Assembly (NCBI GenBank): GCA_019316985.1
Contig: CP079215.1
Coordinates: 4,836,001-4,900,000, forward strand
Origin: Paraniabella defluvii
GTDB lineage: Bacteria; Bacteroidota; Bacteroidia; Chitinophagales; Chitinophagaceae
Length of the DNA: 64,000 bases
Direction of reading: 5' to 3'
In this document: positions 1 to 10,591 of the stretch, in pieces
Position numbering within the stretch: position 1 is the stretch's first letter
Layout of the letters: each line of letters opens with the position of its first letter
Position numbers and translations under genes: made by a program
The notes under the pieces: model-generated
Seen by the model: the letters and a program-made list of their open reading frames with translations, nothing else
Told to the model about the DNA's origin: nothing
The model's database searches: none

Positions 1-52
1 GACTTGATAAAAATCAGTTGTCTTTAAGACAGCAATAATAAAATCAAACGAT

Positions 53-1801
53 ATGACGAGAATGCTTGCAAGGCGATTGCTGCTGCTTACAATGAGTGGA
101 TCATTGGTTTCTTCTTCTATGGGACAGGGATTTCTGAAAGCCGAGGGTAAAAAGATAGTAGATGGCAGCGGCAAAGAAATCATTCTCAGGGGAATGGGCC
201 TTGGTGGCTGGATGCTGCAGGAAGGGTACATGTTTGGTTTGGGTTTTCTTGGACAACAGTACCGTATCCGGGAAAAAATAGAAGCTTCCGTTGGCGCAGA
301 GAAAGCTAAGGAGTTTTATGAACGATGGCTGGTAACACATACTACCAGTAAGGACATCGATGCACTGGCTGCTTTGGGCTTTAACTCTATCCGGCTCCCC
401 ATGCACTATGCATTATACACACTACCGGTAGAAAAGGAGCCGGTAGCCGGAACCGATACCTGGCTGGAAAAAGGTTTTGCTCTAACCGATAGCTTGCTTA
501 AATGGTGTAGTGCCAATAAAATCTATCTGATCCTGGACTTACATGCAGCGCCCGGCGGGCAGGGGAATGACCTGGCAATTTCAGATCGCGATCCTTCCAG
601 GCCTTCGTTGTGGCAAAGTGAAGCCAACCGTAAAAAAACTATTGCACTCTGGAGAAAACTTGCAGCGCGGTATGCAAATGAGCACTGGATAGGCGGGTAT
701 GATATTCTCAACGAAACCAACTGGGGATTCCAGGATGAAAAAGATACCCGCGGTACCGGCGAGCAGCAAAATACTCCATTGAAAGCATTGTCAAAAGACA
801 TAACAAAAGCCATACGCGAGGTTGATACGAAGCATTTGATCATTATCGAGGGAAATGGTTTTGGAAATAACTACAGGGGCCTGCTTCCTCCATGGGACAA
901 TAATATGGCCCTGAGCTTTCATAAATATGGAAATTTCAATACCACTAAAACCATTCAGCATTTCCTGGATCTGAGAGACCAGCACAATATTCCGATATGG
1001 CTGGGCGAATCTGGCGAAAATTCCAATACCTGGTTTAGGAAGCTATAAAACTCTGCGAGGAAAATGGCATTGGCTGGGCATGGTGGCAGCATAAAAAAAT
1101 GAATCTAAATAACCCTTTCGAAATAAAGAAGCCGGAAGGTTACAACAGGTTGCTGGCTGATTGGTCGGGTAAGGGACCTAAGTTGCCTAAAGAGGAAGCC
1201 TGGGATATCCTGGATAAATGGTTGCAGAATACAGCATTGGATAATAATATATTTCATGCGGATGTTGCCGATGCCATGTTCAGGCAGGTACAATCTAATA
1301 CTGCAATACCTTTTAAGCCACATGAATTAAATACCGGTACCACTACTATTAATGCCGTTGATTTTGACATGGGAGCGCAAAGGATAGCTTATTTTGATAC
1401 AGATACTGCCAGCTACCACTATACACCGGGTATTAATACGGCAGGTAACCGGGGATGGACCTACCGGAATGATGGTGTGGATATCAAACAGGAGAACGGG
1501 GACCATTATATTTTTCATATTGAAGATGGAGAGTGGCTTCAATACACCGTTTCAGTAAAAAATGAGGGGCATTACCAGTTTATTTTTCGTACCAGGTCTG
1601 ATAGCGCCAGGGTGCCTTAAGCATTTTGGATAATGAAAAAAACTCGCCGGGGTTAACCTGCCTGTTTCATTGCCCGGGCAATGGAGCGCTACAAAAACTT
1701 CACCGGTGCCATTAACAAAAGGGATACACCACTTAAAGATATATATAGAAAAGGGCGGTTTTGAATGGCTTGATTTTAGTGTATCCGGGTTGCCTAAATA
1801 A
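53..1801 (+). CDS. Secreted GH5 glycosidase with C-terminal CBM6-like domain (frameshifted)
   Basis: Restored length is about 583 residues. A signal peptide (to about residue 25, ending SMGQG) is followed by a GH5 barrel beginning ILRGMGLGGWML. The acid/base is Glu221 in ILNETN and the nucleophile Glu319 in WLGESGEN. A C-terminal beta-sandwich has the CBM6 signature YRNDGVDI and GEWLQYTV, and the protein ends WLDFSVSGLPK. One-base losses near 1038, 1611 and 1650 (all G runs) split it; adding one G at each gives a continuous protein. The family cleaves beta-linked glucans or mannans, and the RGMGLGGW start resembles exo-beta-glucanase-like members. It heads a run of GH30, GH30 and GH9 genes, so a beta-glucan substrate is inferred. 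The exact specificity cannot be read from the sequence. Confidence 0.85.
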
Positions 1802-1881
1802 AAGCCTGGTGATATTGGGTTACACCTGATCAGAACTGTTAAGTTTCCGGTATCCGGTAAATTAATCTTAAATTAAATTGT

Positions 1882-3321
1882 ATGAGTTACAAACGAAATA
1901 TAACAGCCTTTAGTTTAATGGCTTTGGTTTCCGTTTATGCGCAATGTAATAAATCTGCTAACCCCGGAGCTGGTGCTCCGCCGCCACAGTTTTCCGCTAA
2001 CGGCAATATAGCTGTTTGGGTAACTAAATCTGACTCTTCAGTATTATTGAAAAAGTGAATACTATCCGCTTTTCACCCGGAATGGCAACTTCCGCAGCAA
2101 TACAGGTTGATAGTGCGCAGTCTTTCCAGTCAATAGATGGTTTCGGATATACCCTTACGGGTGGTAGCGCTACATTGATCAACCAGCTCAGTTCGCCGGT
2201 AAAAGCTGCTTTACTACAGGAGCTTTTTGGTAACTATGAAAATAGTATCAGCATTAGTTACCTGCGCGTGAGTGTGGGCGCATCCGACCTTGATCCTGCA
2301 GCGTTTAGCTATAACGATCTGCCGGCAGGTGAAACCGATGTTCAGCAGGATAAATTCAGCATTGATCCCGATAAAAAGACCTGATACCAGTATTAAAAAG
2401 CATCCTGGCGATTAATCCCAAAATTAAAATACTGGCATCGCCCTGGAGTCCGCCGGCCTGGATGAAGGATAACGGGGCTACCAAAGGAGGAAGTCTTAAA
2501 AGAGAGTACCATGAATCATATGCCCGATACTTTGTAAAATATATACAGGCTATGAAAGCCGAAGGAATTATCATTGATGCTCTCACTATCCAGAATGAGC
2601 CATTGCATCCGGGTAATAATCCCAGCTTATTAATGCTGGCAGATCAGCAGAGAGATTTTATCAAAGACGCATTGGGACCGGCTTTCAAAGCTGCCGGTAT
2701 CAAAACAAAAATTGTTTTGTACGATCATAACCTCGACAGACCCGATTATCCTGTCAGTATCCTCAATGATCCGGAAGCTAAAAAATATATTGACGGCTCC
2801 GCCTTTCACCTCTACGCTGGTAATGTTAGCGCAATGAGCCAGGTGTATAATGCACATCCTGATAAGAATCTGTACTTTACAGAGCAATGGACCGGCTCTA
2901 CCGGTAATTTTAACGGCGACCTGAAATGGCATATCAAAAATGTGGTTATAGGCACTATGAAAAACTGGAGTCGGGTGGCTTTAGAATGGAATCTCGCCAG
3001 CGACCCGGCTTATCAACCCCACACTCCAGGTGGTTGTACCCAGTGTAAAGGGGCCTTAACCATCAACGGCAACCAGGTAAACAGGAACGTAGGTTATTAT
3101 ATTATTGCACATGCGTCAAAATTTGTACCCGACGGATCCAGGCGCATATTGAGTACGGAGCTCGACGGCTTATCAAATGTAGCATTTATAACACCACAGG
3201 AAAGAAAGTGTTGCTGGTACTTAACGAGCAGAATTCGGAAAAGGCGTTTTCTATCAGTTTTAATGGCAAACAGGCGTCCTGTACTATAACTGCCAACACG
3301 GTAGCTACATTGGTTTGGTAA
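1882..3321 (+). CDS. GH30 family glycosidase, first copy (frameshifted)
   Basis: Restored length is about 480 residues. After an N-terminal signal and a Pro/Ala-rich linker comes the GH30 fold: SIDGFGYTLTGGSA, then SPWSPPAWMKDN, the acid/base Glu in LTIQNEPLH, and the nucleophile Glu in LYFTEQWTGS. The C-terminal beta-sandwich ends with KKVLLVLNEQNSEKAFSI. Single-base losses at A runs near 2052 and 2375 and a T run near 3186 break the frame. GH30 enzymes of this type act on beta-1,6-glucan, beta-glucosides or related glycans. A second GH30 follows 48 bp downstream and shares an identical 29-bp block (2444-2472 with 3888-3916), so the pair is a tandem duplication or strongly constrained there. 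Confidence 0.88.
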
Positions 3322-3369
3322 TCCCCAATCAATCAACTTTTTTTTATTTAAGTTTTAAATTAATTAGTA

Positions 3370-4803
3370 ATGAGCAAATGGATCTTATGGTGTACAACCC
3401 TTGCATGTGTAGCTGCAAATGCGCAGCAGGCGCCGCTGACTAAAAGAACGATCAATGTTTTTACAACGGCACAGAACGCTAAAGGAAGGATCATTAAAAC
3501 TTCATCTGGCAAGGCGTTTTCGCCAATGGAGCAACCTAAAGAAACACAGGTTTGTGTTTTTGTTGATCCCTCCAAAACATTCCAGACATTTGTAGGTATT
3601 GGCGGGGCGATCACTGATGCGTCAGCAGAAACTTTTGCCAAACTATCGAAAGATAAGCAGCAGGAATTGCTGGCTGCATATTATGATTTAAACAATGGTA
3701 TTGGCTATTCCCTGGCAAGAACCAATATGAATAGCTGCGATTTCTCCAGCGATATGTACACCTATGTGAAGGATAATGATCCGTCACTGAAAAGTTTCGA
3801 CATAACGCATGATAAACAGTTTAAGATTCCCATGATTAAACAGGCAATGGCTGCCGCGGGGGTAAACTGAATTTGTATATAAGTCCGTGGAGTCCGCCGG
3901 CCTGGATGAAGGATAATAATAATATGCTTACCGGAGGTAAATTATTAAAACAGTATTATCAACCCTGGGCCAATTATTATATTAAATACATCAACGCATT
4001 AAAGCAGGAGCGCGTTCCTGTTTGGGGCTTTCCGTACAAAATGAACCTATGGCTACACAGCGTTGGGAAAGTTGTATTTACACGGCCGAAGATGAAGCAG
4101 CTTTTATTAAAGCAGCCCTCGGGCCTGCTTTACGAAAGGCAGGCATGGGCGATAAAAAGCTGATTGTGTGGGATCACAACCGGGACCTGATCTATCAGCG
4201 GGCCAGCGTTACGTTAAAAGATCCTGCCGTTGCGCAATATGTTTGGGGCATCGGGTTTCACTGGTATGAAACCTGGACCGGGAGTGACATGATGTTTGAT
4301 AACCTGAAACGAACAGCCGAAGCTTTTCCTCCAAGAACCTCATCTTTACAGAAGGTTGTAAAGAAAAGTTTTCGATGGATAGTATTAATAACTGGAGCCT
4401 GGGAGAACGCTACGGCATTTCCATGATCAACGATTTTAATGCCGGAACGGTTGCCTGGACCGACTGGAATATACTCCTGGATGAAAACGGAGGCCCCAAC
4501 CATGTCGGCAACTTTTGTTTTGCGCCCGTACATGCTAATACCCAAACCAACGAGCTGATTTACACGAGCGCCTATTACTACATCGGCCATTTTTCAAAAT
4601 TTATACGTCCCGGTGCCCGGCGTATTATTGCCTCGGTAAACCGAACGAATTTACTGACTACCGCATTTAAAAATCCAGACGGAACTATTGCAGTTATTGT
4701 TATGAATAAAGGCGATGAAGCGCTGGCTTATAATTTATGGATAGCGAATAACGCTGTTGAAGTTCAGGTTCCTGCACATGCTATTCAAACCATCATACTT
4801 TAA
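3370..4803 (+). CDS. GH30 family glycosidase, second copy (frameshifted)
   Basis: Restored length is about 478 residues. The signal peptide ends ANAQQ. GH30 landmarks are FVGIGGAITDASAET, YISPWSPPAWMKDNNN, acid/base Glu in LSVQNEPMA, and nucleophile Glu in NLIFTEGCKEK; the last two span repaired frameshifts. WTDWNILLDENGGPNH and a C-terminal beta domain (IAVIVMNKGDEAL) complete it. Breaks lie at an A run near 3865, GGGG near 4025 and AA near 4333. It matches the glucosylceramidase/endo-beta-1,6-glucanase branch of GH30 more closely than the first copy does. It is followed with one intervening base by the GH9 gene, so the two are almost certainly co-transcribed. Confidence 0.9.
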
Positions 4804-4804
4804 T

Positions 4805-6587
4805 ATGAGAACGATTGTTGCAGCAGTTGGTTTTTATATATTGAGTGTTTGCGGGTTTTTTGCAAGTGCTGCTCCTGTTGAAATATTCGTGAACCAGGTG
4901 GCTTATGAACAAAACGGTTATAAAACAGGCATTGTTAAAACAGATCGCCCGGTTGATCATCATACCCGTTTTGAACTGGTAGAAAAGGGCAGTCAGAAAG
5001 TAGTGTTCAGTGGTATATTGCAGGCTTCGCAACAGGTAAAAGATTGGTCCGTCAACAACTGGTATGCTATAGCTGATTTTTCTGCTTTAAAAACACCGGG
5101 TACCTACAGGCTGGTTGTAAAATTAGCGGGAAAAACAGATAGCTCTTATTACTTCCCGGTTCAACCCGGTTTACTGCCAGCTATAACCATTCCGGCTATC
5201 CTGCAGTTCTTTCAACATCAGAGGGCCCAATCTCCGGAGGAACTGGGAGCCGATCAGCATGTGTTGTTGTATGGATCTGATAAAAGAGTAGATCTCAGGG
5301 GCGGCTGGTGCGATGCTTCGGGCGACGTTAGCAAATACTTCTCCCACCTGGCCTACACTAATTTTATGCTGCCACAGCAAATACCCATGGTTACCTGGTC
5401 GTTTATTAATACTGCCGAGCAGCTTCCGGGATTAATACATAAAGCAGGCATTGAAGAAGCATTTAATGACGAAGCTTTGTATGGAGCGGATTATTTACTA
5501 AGATCGCTTTCCGAAGAAGGATATTTTTATATGACGCTGTTTTCTTACTTCAAAAAAGATCCGGAAGAAAGAAGAGTAGTGGGACTGCTGGCCGATAGTA
5601 AAACCACACCCGATTACCAGTGTGCCTGGCGGGAGGGAGCCGGAATGGCCATTGCAGCTTTGGCAAGAATATCTAAATGGAACAGGAACAGGGATTACAA
5701 CGCCGCTCAATATCTTGCCGGAGCAGAAAGAGCTTTTGCTCATGTAGCCCTCAATAGCCTGAAATATGCTGACGATGGTAAAGATAATATTATCGACGAT
5801 TACTGTGCATTGATGGCGGCGAGCGAACTGTGGATCGCTACCCGGAAAACGGTTTACCAGGCAGAAGCCAGGAAACGGGCGTCGAATCTTTGTAAACGCT
5901 TGTCTGCCACAGGCTACTTTATAGCCGACGATAAGAACAGGCCCTTCTGGCACGCGGCTGATGCCGGTTTGCCCGTTGTAGCACTGGTACGTTACCTGGA
6001 TATTGAAAATGACCGCAACTTTCGGAAGGCTGTATTGGCTACCATAAAAGGGCTATCGATTATAATCTGAAAGTAACTAAGGAGGCGATCAATCCCTTCG
6101 GTTATGCCCGTCAGCATTTCCGTTTTGGTGGGCTGATAAAATCTGGTTTTTTATGCCGCATGAAAATGAAAGCGGCTGGTGGTGGCAGGGCGAAGATGCC
6201 CGCCTGGCTTCCCTGGCAGCAGCGATGATATGCGGCGGCCGTTTAGTATATCCTTCCAGCAATGAATGGGGCGTTCAACCGGAGCTTTTAAAATACGCAT
6301 TCGACCAGGTATCGTGGATCCTGGGTAAGAATCCTTATGGTATGTGCATGATGTATGGCTATGGATATAAAAATGTGCCTTATATGGCTTCAATGTATGG
6401 ACACGGGTCGGGCAGGGGAGGCATATCAAACGGGATCACCGGCAAAGATGGTAATGCGGACGGGTCAGGCATCGATTTCAAAGTGGAAGATAACGGCAAT
6501 GAATGGCGCTGGAGCGAGCAATGGATACCGCACACCGGTTGGTTTTTACAAGCGGTTACTGCCCTTGCACGTCGGGAAAATAAATAA
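4805..6587 (+). CDS. GH9 family glycosidase with N-terminal Ig-like domain (frameshifted)
   Basis: Restored length is about 594 residues. The ATG at 4805 follows the previous stop directly and gives a signal peptide ending FASAAPVE. An N-terminal CelD-type Ig domain (VNQVAYEQNGYKTGIV) precedes an alpha/alpha-toroid with the catalytic-Asp block GGWCDASGDVSKYF, where the usual GGWHDAGDYGKY has Cys in place of His. The C-terminal block is ILGKNPYGMCMMYGYG and the probable acid lies in NEWRWSEQWIPHTGW. Losses at an A run near 6047 and a G run near 6131 split the frame. GH9 enzymes cleave beta-1,4-glucans and related beta-glucosides; this divergent DASGD subgroup is common in Bacteroidota loci and its substrate is less certain. 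Confidence 0.87.
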
Positions 6588-6616
6588 GCATCATTGTTTT
6601 AATCAAAATTGAATAC

Positions 6617-7384
6617 ATGAAAAGAACGTTGTTTGCCTTATTCTTTTTAGGCCTGTTACTGGCTGAAGTACGGGCAGCTCAACCCGGTAAGCCTCACCGG
6701 GCTAAAGTATTGGTATTAACCGAAAGAGGTGGCGTGCATGAAGGCTTTGTGGCGGCGGCCCTGGAATGGTTAAAAGCATTTTCGGAAAAAAACAAGCTGG
6801 AAGTAAAAGTGATCAACCATCCACGCGAAATAGAAAATGATTCTTTAAGCGCTTACCGGCTTTTTATACAACTCAATTACCCGCCGTATAACTGGACGCC
6901 CCAAACGATGGCTGCTTTTGAAAGGTATATCGACCAGGGCTTGGGATCATGGATTGGCTTTCATCATGCCACCCTGTTAGGTGAATTTGATGGCTATCCT
7001 ATGTGGAATTGGTTCTCTGGTTTTATGGGCGGCATCCGGTTCAAATCCTATATAGCCCAAAAAGCTACAGCAAATGTATGGGTAGAAGCTTCCGGCCATC
7101 CGGTAATGAAAGGATTGCCTCGTATGTTTTCCATCCCTGACGATGAGTGGTATACATTCGATAAAAATCCACGCAACAATGTAAAAGTGCTGGCAACGGT
7201 AGACGAGGACAGCTACCAGCCTGCGTCCGATATAAAAATGGGTGACCATCCGGTTATATGGACCAACAGCAAAAAGAAAGCAAAAAACGTTTATTTCCTG
7301 ATAGGTCATAGCGCTTCGTTACTGCAAACACCGGCCTTTACCCACATGTTTGCTAATGCCATTTTATGGGGACTGAGAAAATGA
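6617..7384 (+). CDS. ThuA-like domain protein, secreted
   Basis: This 255-residue protein is the only long gene in the window that reads uninterrupted. The signal peptide ends EVRAAQ. The ThuA (trehalose-utilisation, glutamine-amidotransferase-like) fold is shown by AKVLVLTERGGVHEGFV at the start, GSWIGFHHATLLGEFDGYP in the middle, SGHPVMKGLP, and HPVIWTN followed by YFLIGHSASL near the end. ThuA proteins accompany sugar-catabolic genes in Bacteroidota, and many are predicted to bind or modify sugars, but no general reaction is established. A paralogue follows immediately. The same operon carries GH5, GH30 and GH9 enzymes, which suggests a role in handling released glucosides. Confidence 0.9.
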   Translation: MKRTLFALFFLGLLLAEVRAAQPGKPHRAKVLVLTERGGVHEGFVAAALEWLKAFSEKNKLEVKVINHPREIENDSLSAYRLFIQLNYPPYNWTPQTMAAFERYIDQGLGSWIGFHHATLLGEFDGYPMWNWFSGFMGGIRFKSYIAQKATANVWVEASGHPVMKGLPRMFSIPDDEWYTFDKNPRNNVKVLATVDEDSYQPASDIKMGDHPVIWTNSKKKAKNVYFLIGHSASLLQTPAFTHMFANAILWGLRK

Positions 7385-7445
7385 CTTGACCGGGTTATAT
7401 TATAAGATTTCACTTATCCATTCAACTAAAACATAGATATTGACA

Positions 7446-8231
7446 ATGAAAAAGGAATTTCATGGATTGTAACTATTATTTTGATAAGCGTTTCAATTGT
7501 TGCGCAGGCTCAACGTTACCCGCGTTTTAAGGTGCTTGCTTTTTATAACAAACATGTGGAGCGTGCCCATGTAGAATTTGCTGATGACGCTATTAAATTT
7601 TTCAAAGGACTTACCATCGGTAATGGTTTTGTGTTTGATACTACCAGCCGCATGTCTGACCTTACCGGCGAAAAAAATAAAAGATTATCAGCTACTGATG
7701 ATGATCAACGATTTTCCTCATAGCGCTGAACAACGAAAGGCTTTTGAAAAGTATATGGAAAATGGTGGTGGTTGGCTGGGTTTTCATGTAGCAGCCTATA
7801 ACGATCGCAGCACCAACTGGCCCTGGTTTGTAAATTTCCTGGGAGGGGCTGTATTTAATCGCAACAGCTGGCCTCCCTTGCCGGCCAAACTCGTGATAGA
7901 TGATAACAAACATCCGGTAACAAAGGCATTGCCCGCCACTTTTATTGCTCCTTTAAATGAATGGTACCAATGGAAACCCAGCCCGCGCGACAATAAAAAG
8001 GTAAAAGTATTGGCCAGCCTATCAATTGATAATTATCCTTTGGGCCTTAAAGATATTTTGCCGGATGGAGATACACCCGTAGTTTGGACCAATACTGATT
8101 ACCGAATGATATACCTCAATATGGGACATGGGGATAATATTTTTTCAGACGCAACCCAGAATAAGCTAATCATAGATGCTTTCCGGTGGGTAACAGCCAA
8201 TGATAAAAAAGGCGATCCGTTTAAAAAATAA
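7446..8231 (+). CDS. ThuA-like domain protein, second copy (frameshifted)
   Basis: Restored length is about 261 residues. The ATG at 7446 is followed by five A; six would give MKKGISWIVTII and a signal peptide ending AQAQ. A second indel is in the A7 run at 7671-7677, where six or nine As restore the frame. After it the ThuA domain reads QLLMMINDFPHS, GGGWLGFHVAAYND, NKHPVTKALP, LNEWYQW and TPVVWTNTDYRMIYLNMGHGD. It is paralogous to the preceding gene: both share the HPV-x-KxLP, EWY and PVxWTN blocks in the same order. The following DUF5009 gene starts four bases after this stop, indicating co-transcription. Confidence 0.85.
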
Positions 8232-8235
8232 AGCC

Positions 8236-9431
8236 ATGACTCCATTACCTCCACCTGCAGGCAGGGTTTTTTCAATAGATATTATGCGGGGCATCACCCT
8301 TTGCCTGATGTTATTGGTGAATGATCTTTTTGAGCCGGGTGTTCCTGCCTGGATGGTTCATACCAAAGCAGAAACAGACGGCATGGGATTAGCTGACTGG
8401 GTATTTCCCGGCTTTCTTTTTATGGCAGGTCTTTCTATTCCCTATGCTATGGCTGCAAGGAAACAGAAAGGGGATACCCCGTTTAGATTGCTGTTGCATG
8501 TATTGTTTCGCTCTGTCAGCTTGCTCATTATTGGTATTTTAATGCTGAACGGTAGCCGGGTTAATGAAGAATTGACGGGCATGCCGGAGCTGTTGTGGAA
8601 AGTATTGATGTACCTATGTGTGTTTCTGGTGTGGAATGCCTATCCCCGTAAAGCTGCATTAAAGCCTTTGTTCATAGCACTGCAATTGCTTGGACTTGCG
8701 GGGTTAGTATACCTGGTCACCATTTTTAAGGCAGGCGCACCCGGTAATGTAAAATGGCTGGAAACGGGCTGGTGGGGAATACTGGGCCTTATCGGCTGGG
8801 GTACCTTACAGCAGCACTATTGTATTTATTAATAGGGAACCGGCTTGCTTTGGCCGCCCTGTCCTGGAGCGTGTTTGTTATTTTAAATATACTGGCTCAA
8901 TCGGGTGTCTTACCTATAGCTGGTTTTGCCAGCCGGGTATTCGGCGTAGTGCTTAATGGCAATATTCCGTCCATTGTGCTGGCAGGTTTAACTATCGGCA
9001 TGTTGGTTCAGCAGCATCAGGCAAGAAAAAGTCAACTGCTGAAGTGGCTCCTGTTAACCGGCATTCTCGCGGTTATCGGCGGTTTCATACTCCGTAATTG
9101 GTTTATTATATCTAAAATTTACGGTACACCCAGCTGGGCTATGCTTTGCAACGGTATAAGTATATTGTTATTTGCCCTTGTATATTATTATACCGATATA
9201 TTGGGAAAAATAAAGTGGGCCTGGTTTTTAACATTGCCGGCAGGAACTCGTTAACGACCTACTTAGCCCCGGATCTTATTTATTTCGCTTGCTGGGGTTG
9301 GGGCATTCCCTTTTTTTTATAAGCAAATTGGTAATACGGCATTGGCAATAAGCGGTTCTGTTGCCTGGACGGTTCTGATGGTTTTATTTTCGCACTTATT
9401 GTCTAAAATATACATACGGCTGAAGTTATAA
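8236..9431 (+). CDS. DUF5009/HGSNAT-like membrane acyltransferase (frameshifted)
   Basis: Restored length is about 398 residues. It begins with the diagnostic RVFSIDIMRGITLCLMLLVND and LADWVFPGFLFMAGLSIPYA of bacterial relatives of heparan-alpha-glucosaminide N-acetyltransferase (NagX/DUF5009). Around ten hydrophobic segments follow, and AGRNSLTTYLAPDLIY lies near the C terminus. Breaks: GGGG near 8799, T5 near 9227 and T8 at 9311-9318. The family is an inner-membrane protein thought to transfer acetyl groups to amino sugars or to move small sugars; the function is not settled. It is the last gene of the operon, with a terminator 30 bp downstream. Confidence 0.85.
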
Positions 9432-9461
9432 TATAAACATTTTTCCATTGATTAAGAGCGT

Positions 9462-9495
9462 AAAGCCGGCACATAATGTTGCCGGCTTTTTTTTT
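9462..9495 (+). terminator. Rho-independent terminator closing the GH5-DUF5009 operon
   Basis: A perfect 10-bp stem (AAAGCCGGCA paired with TGCCGGCTTT, 9462-9471 and 9480-9489) with an 8-nt loop runs into nine consecutive Ts (9487-9495). It lies 30 bp after the DUF5009 stop. Confidence 0.9.
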
Positions 9496-9621
9496 ACAAG
9501 CTGAATGAATAGCATAAACAAATTCAGATGACCTGCTAAAGTGACATAAAGCTAACAGCTGGATCTGTCCTTTATTTAACAAGGATAAGCATAGTAATAT
9601 CCACCTGTTGATAACGTTGTG

Positions 9622-9910
9622 CTACAACAGCTTTGATTCATCCATCACGCGAAATTTAATAAGCTGTTTGGAAAGCAACCACTGTCCGGGTAGGGAATAA
9701 TATTCAAAATCTTCTATTGGCTTGCCGTCGATTGCCGAGTCCTGTTTATTTGAATAGGCATTCAGAAAAACGTTGAACGGGGCAACGGATATCAGTTTCT
9801 TTCATTTGTGCCCGGGATTCTGATTATCGGCTTCCGATTGGGTAAGGGAAATTTTTATCACCAGATATTAGGGAGCCGATTTCTGCGAACACGCTATAAG
9901 AATAAACTAG
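9622..9910 (-). CDS. Unknown minus-strand coding remnant
   Basis: I do not recognise this protein. Reading the minus strand and ending at a TAG at 9622-9624 there is a clearly protein-like C terminus: SVAPFNVFLNAYSNKQDSAI, DGKPIEDFEYYSLPGQWLL and SKQLIKFRVMDESKLL. Upstream, in shifted frames, VFAEIGSLISGDKNFPYP and SESRAQMKETDI can be read between about 9910 and 9790. At least two frame changes are needed, as for most genes here. The start cannot be fixed. It could be one small gene of about 95 residues or the 3' end of the remnant at 9939-10440. Amino-acid usage looks coding, with no low-complexity bias. Confidence 0.35.
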
Positions 9911-9938
9911 TGCAACGTAGCGTAAATAGTAGGTGTAT

Positions 9939-10440
9939 TTATTTAAATAATTGATAATCAATCTTTAATTTTTTTGTTAACGTATTTTTAAAGTACCCCT
10001 TTTTTTTGGAAACAGGCCTGTGAGCAGCCAAATTTGTACCCGGTTTTTTACGATAAGGCTTTTCCAAAACCTCCTGCGATGCATCGTTCTCCGGTGAGAT
10101 CAATATTATTTTCTAACGGAGAAGATCATGAAGAAAGGCCCTGATCAATAAAATGTTTTAAACTATAGCGATTGAGGATGTTTTTGTATGTGAAATAATG
10201 CTTGCATAATTCGTAAATAAATACTGCCGGAAAATTTGGCACCAAAAGAGATCGATCATGCGCTGGGTGTAATGCGGTACCATTAATTGCTTGTTCAATA
10301 TTAAGGCTACTAGCCGGGGAGAAATTATCTGAGCCACAATTTTCATCGTTGGGATGGGTGACCCTTTATGCCGGGCGTCAAGCTGTCAGTTGCTGTGACC
10401 AATACGTATAACTATCAATAAAAGAGATTGTAACGCCATT
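9939..10440 (-). CDS. Unknown minus-strand coding remnant
   Basis: I do not recognise the family. On the minus strand three consecutive segments, each one frame step from the next, join into a plausible protein: HPNDENCGSDNFSPASSLNI, EQAINGTALHPAHDRSLLVP, NFPAVFIYELCKHYFTYKNI and LNRYSLKHFIDQG (about 10360-10140); then PFFMIFSVRK; then IILISPENDASQEVLEKPYR and the basic tail GYFKNTLTKKLKIDYQLFK ending at a TAA at 9939-9941. The start lies upstream of 10360 and is not resolved; VTISFIDSYTYWSQQLTA near 10430 may belong to it. It lies just upstream of a SusC operon on the opposite strand, a usual place for a regulator or a passenger gene, but no regulator motif is visible. Confidence 0.4.
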
Positions 10441-10591
10441 GATAAATCAAAATTGAGAAAATGAGAAAAGAACCCAAAATGAATTGCCATTCAGATTAAC
10501 CATCGGTTGCAGACCGCAATTTGCATTGCTTAAGCCAAACTTTTAACCCAAAATGTAAAGAATCATTTTACGATTACAAACACAGGAAATT

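Noticed and set aside
19..34. Short palindrome around TGTCTT-T-AAGACA near the window start
   Set aside because: Six-base arms with a one-base centre in AT-rich sequence, no T tract and truncated context; not enough to call a site.
10158..10346. A 62-residue minus-strand reading frame starting at 10346
   Set aside because: The neighbouring frame over the same bases gives a much more protein-like sequence that continues on both sides, so this frame is a shadow.
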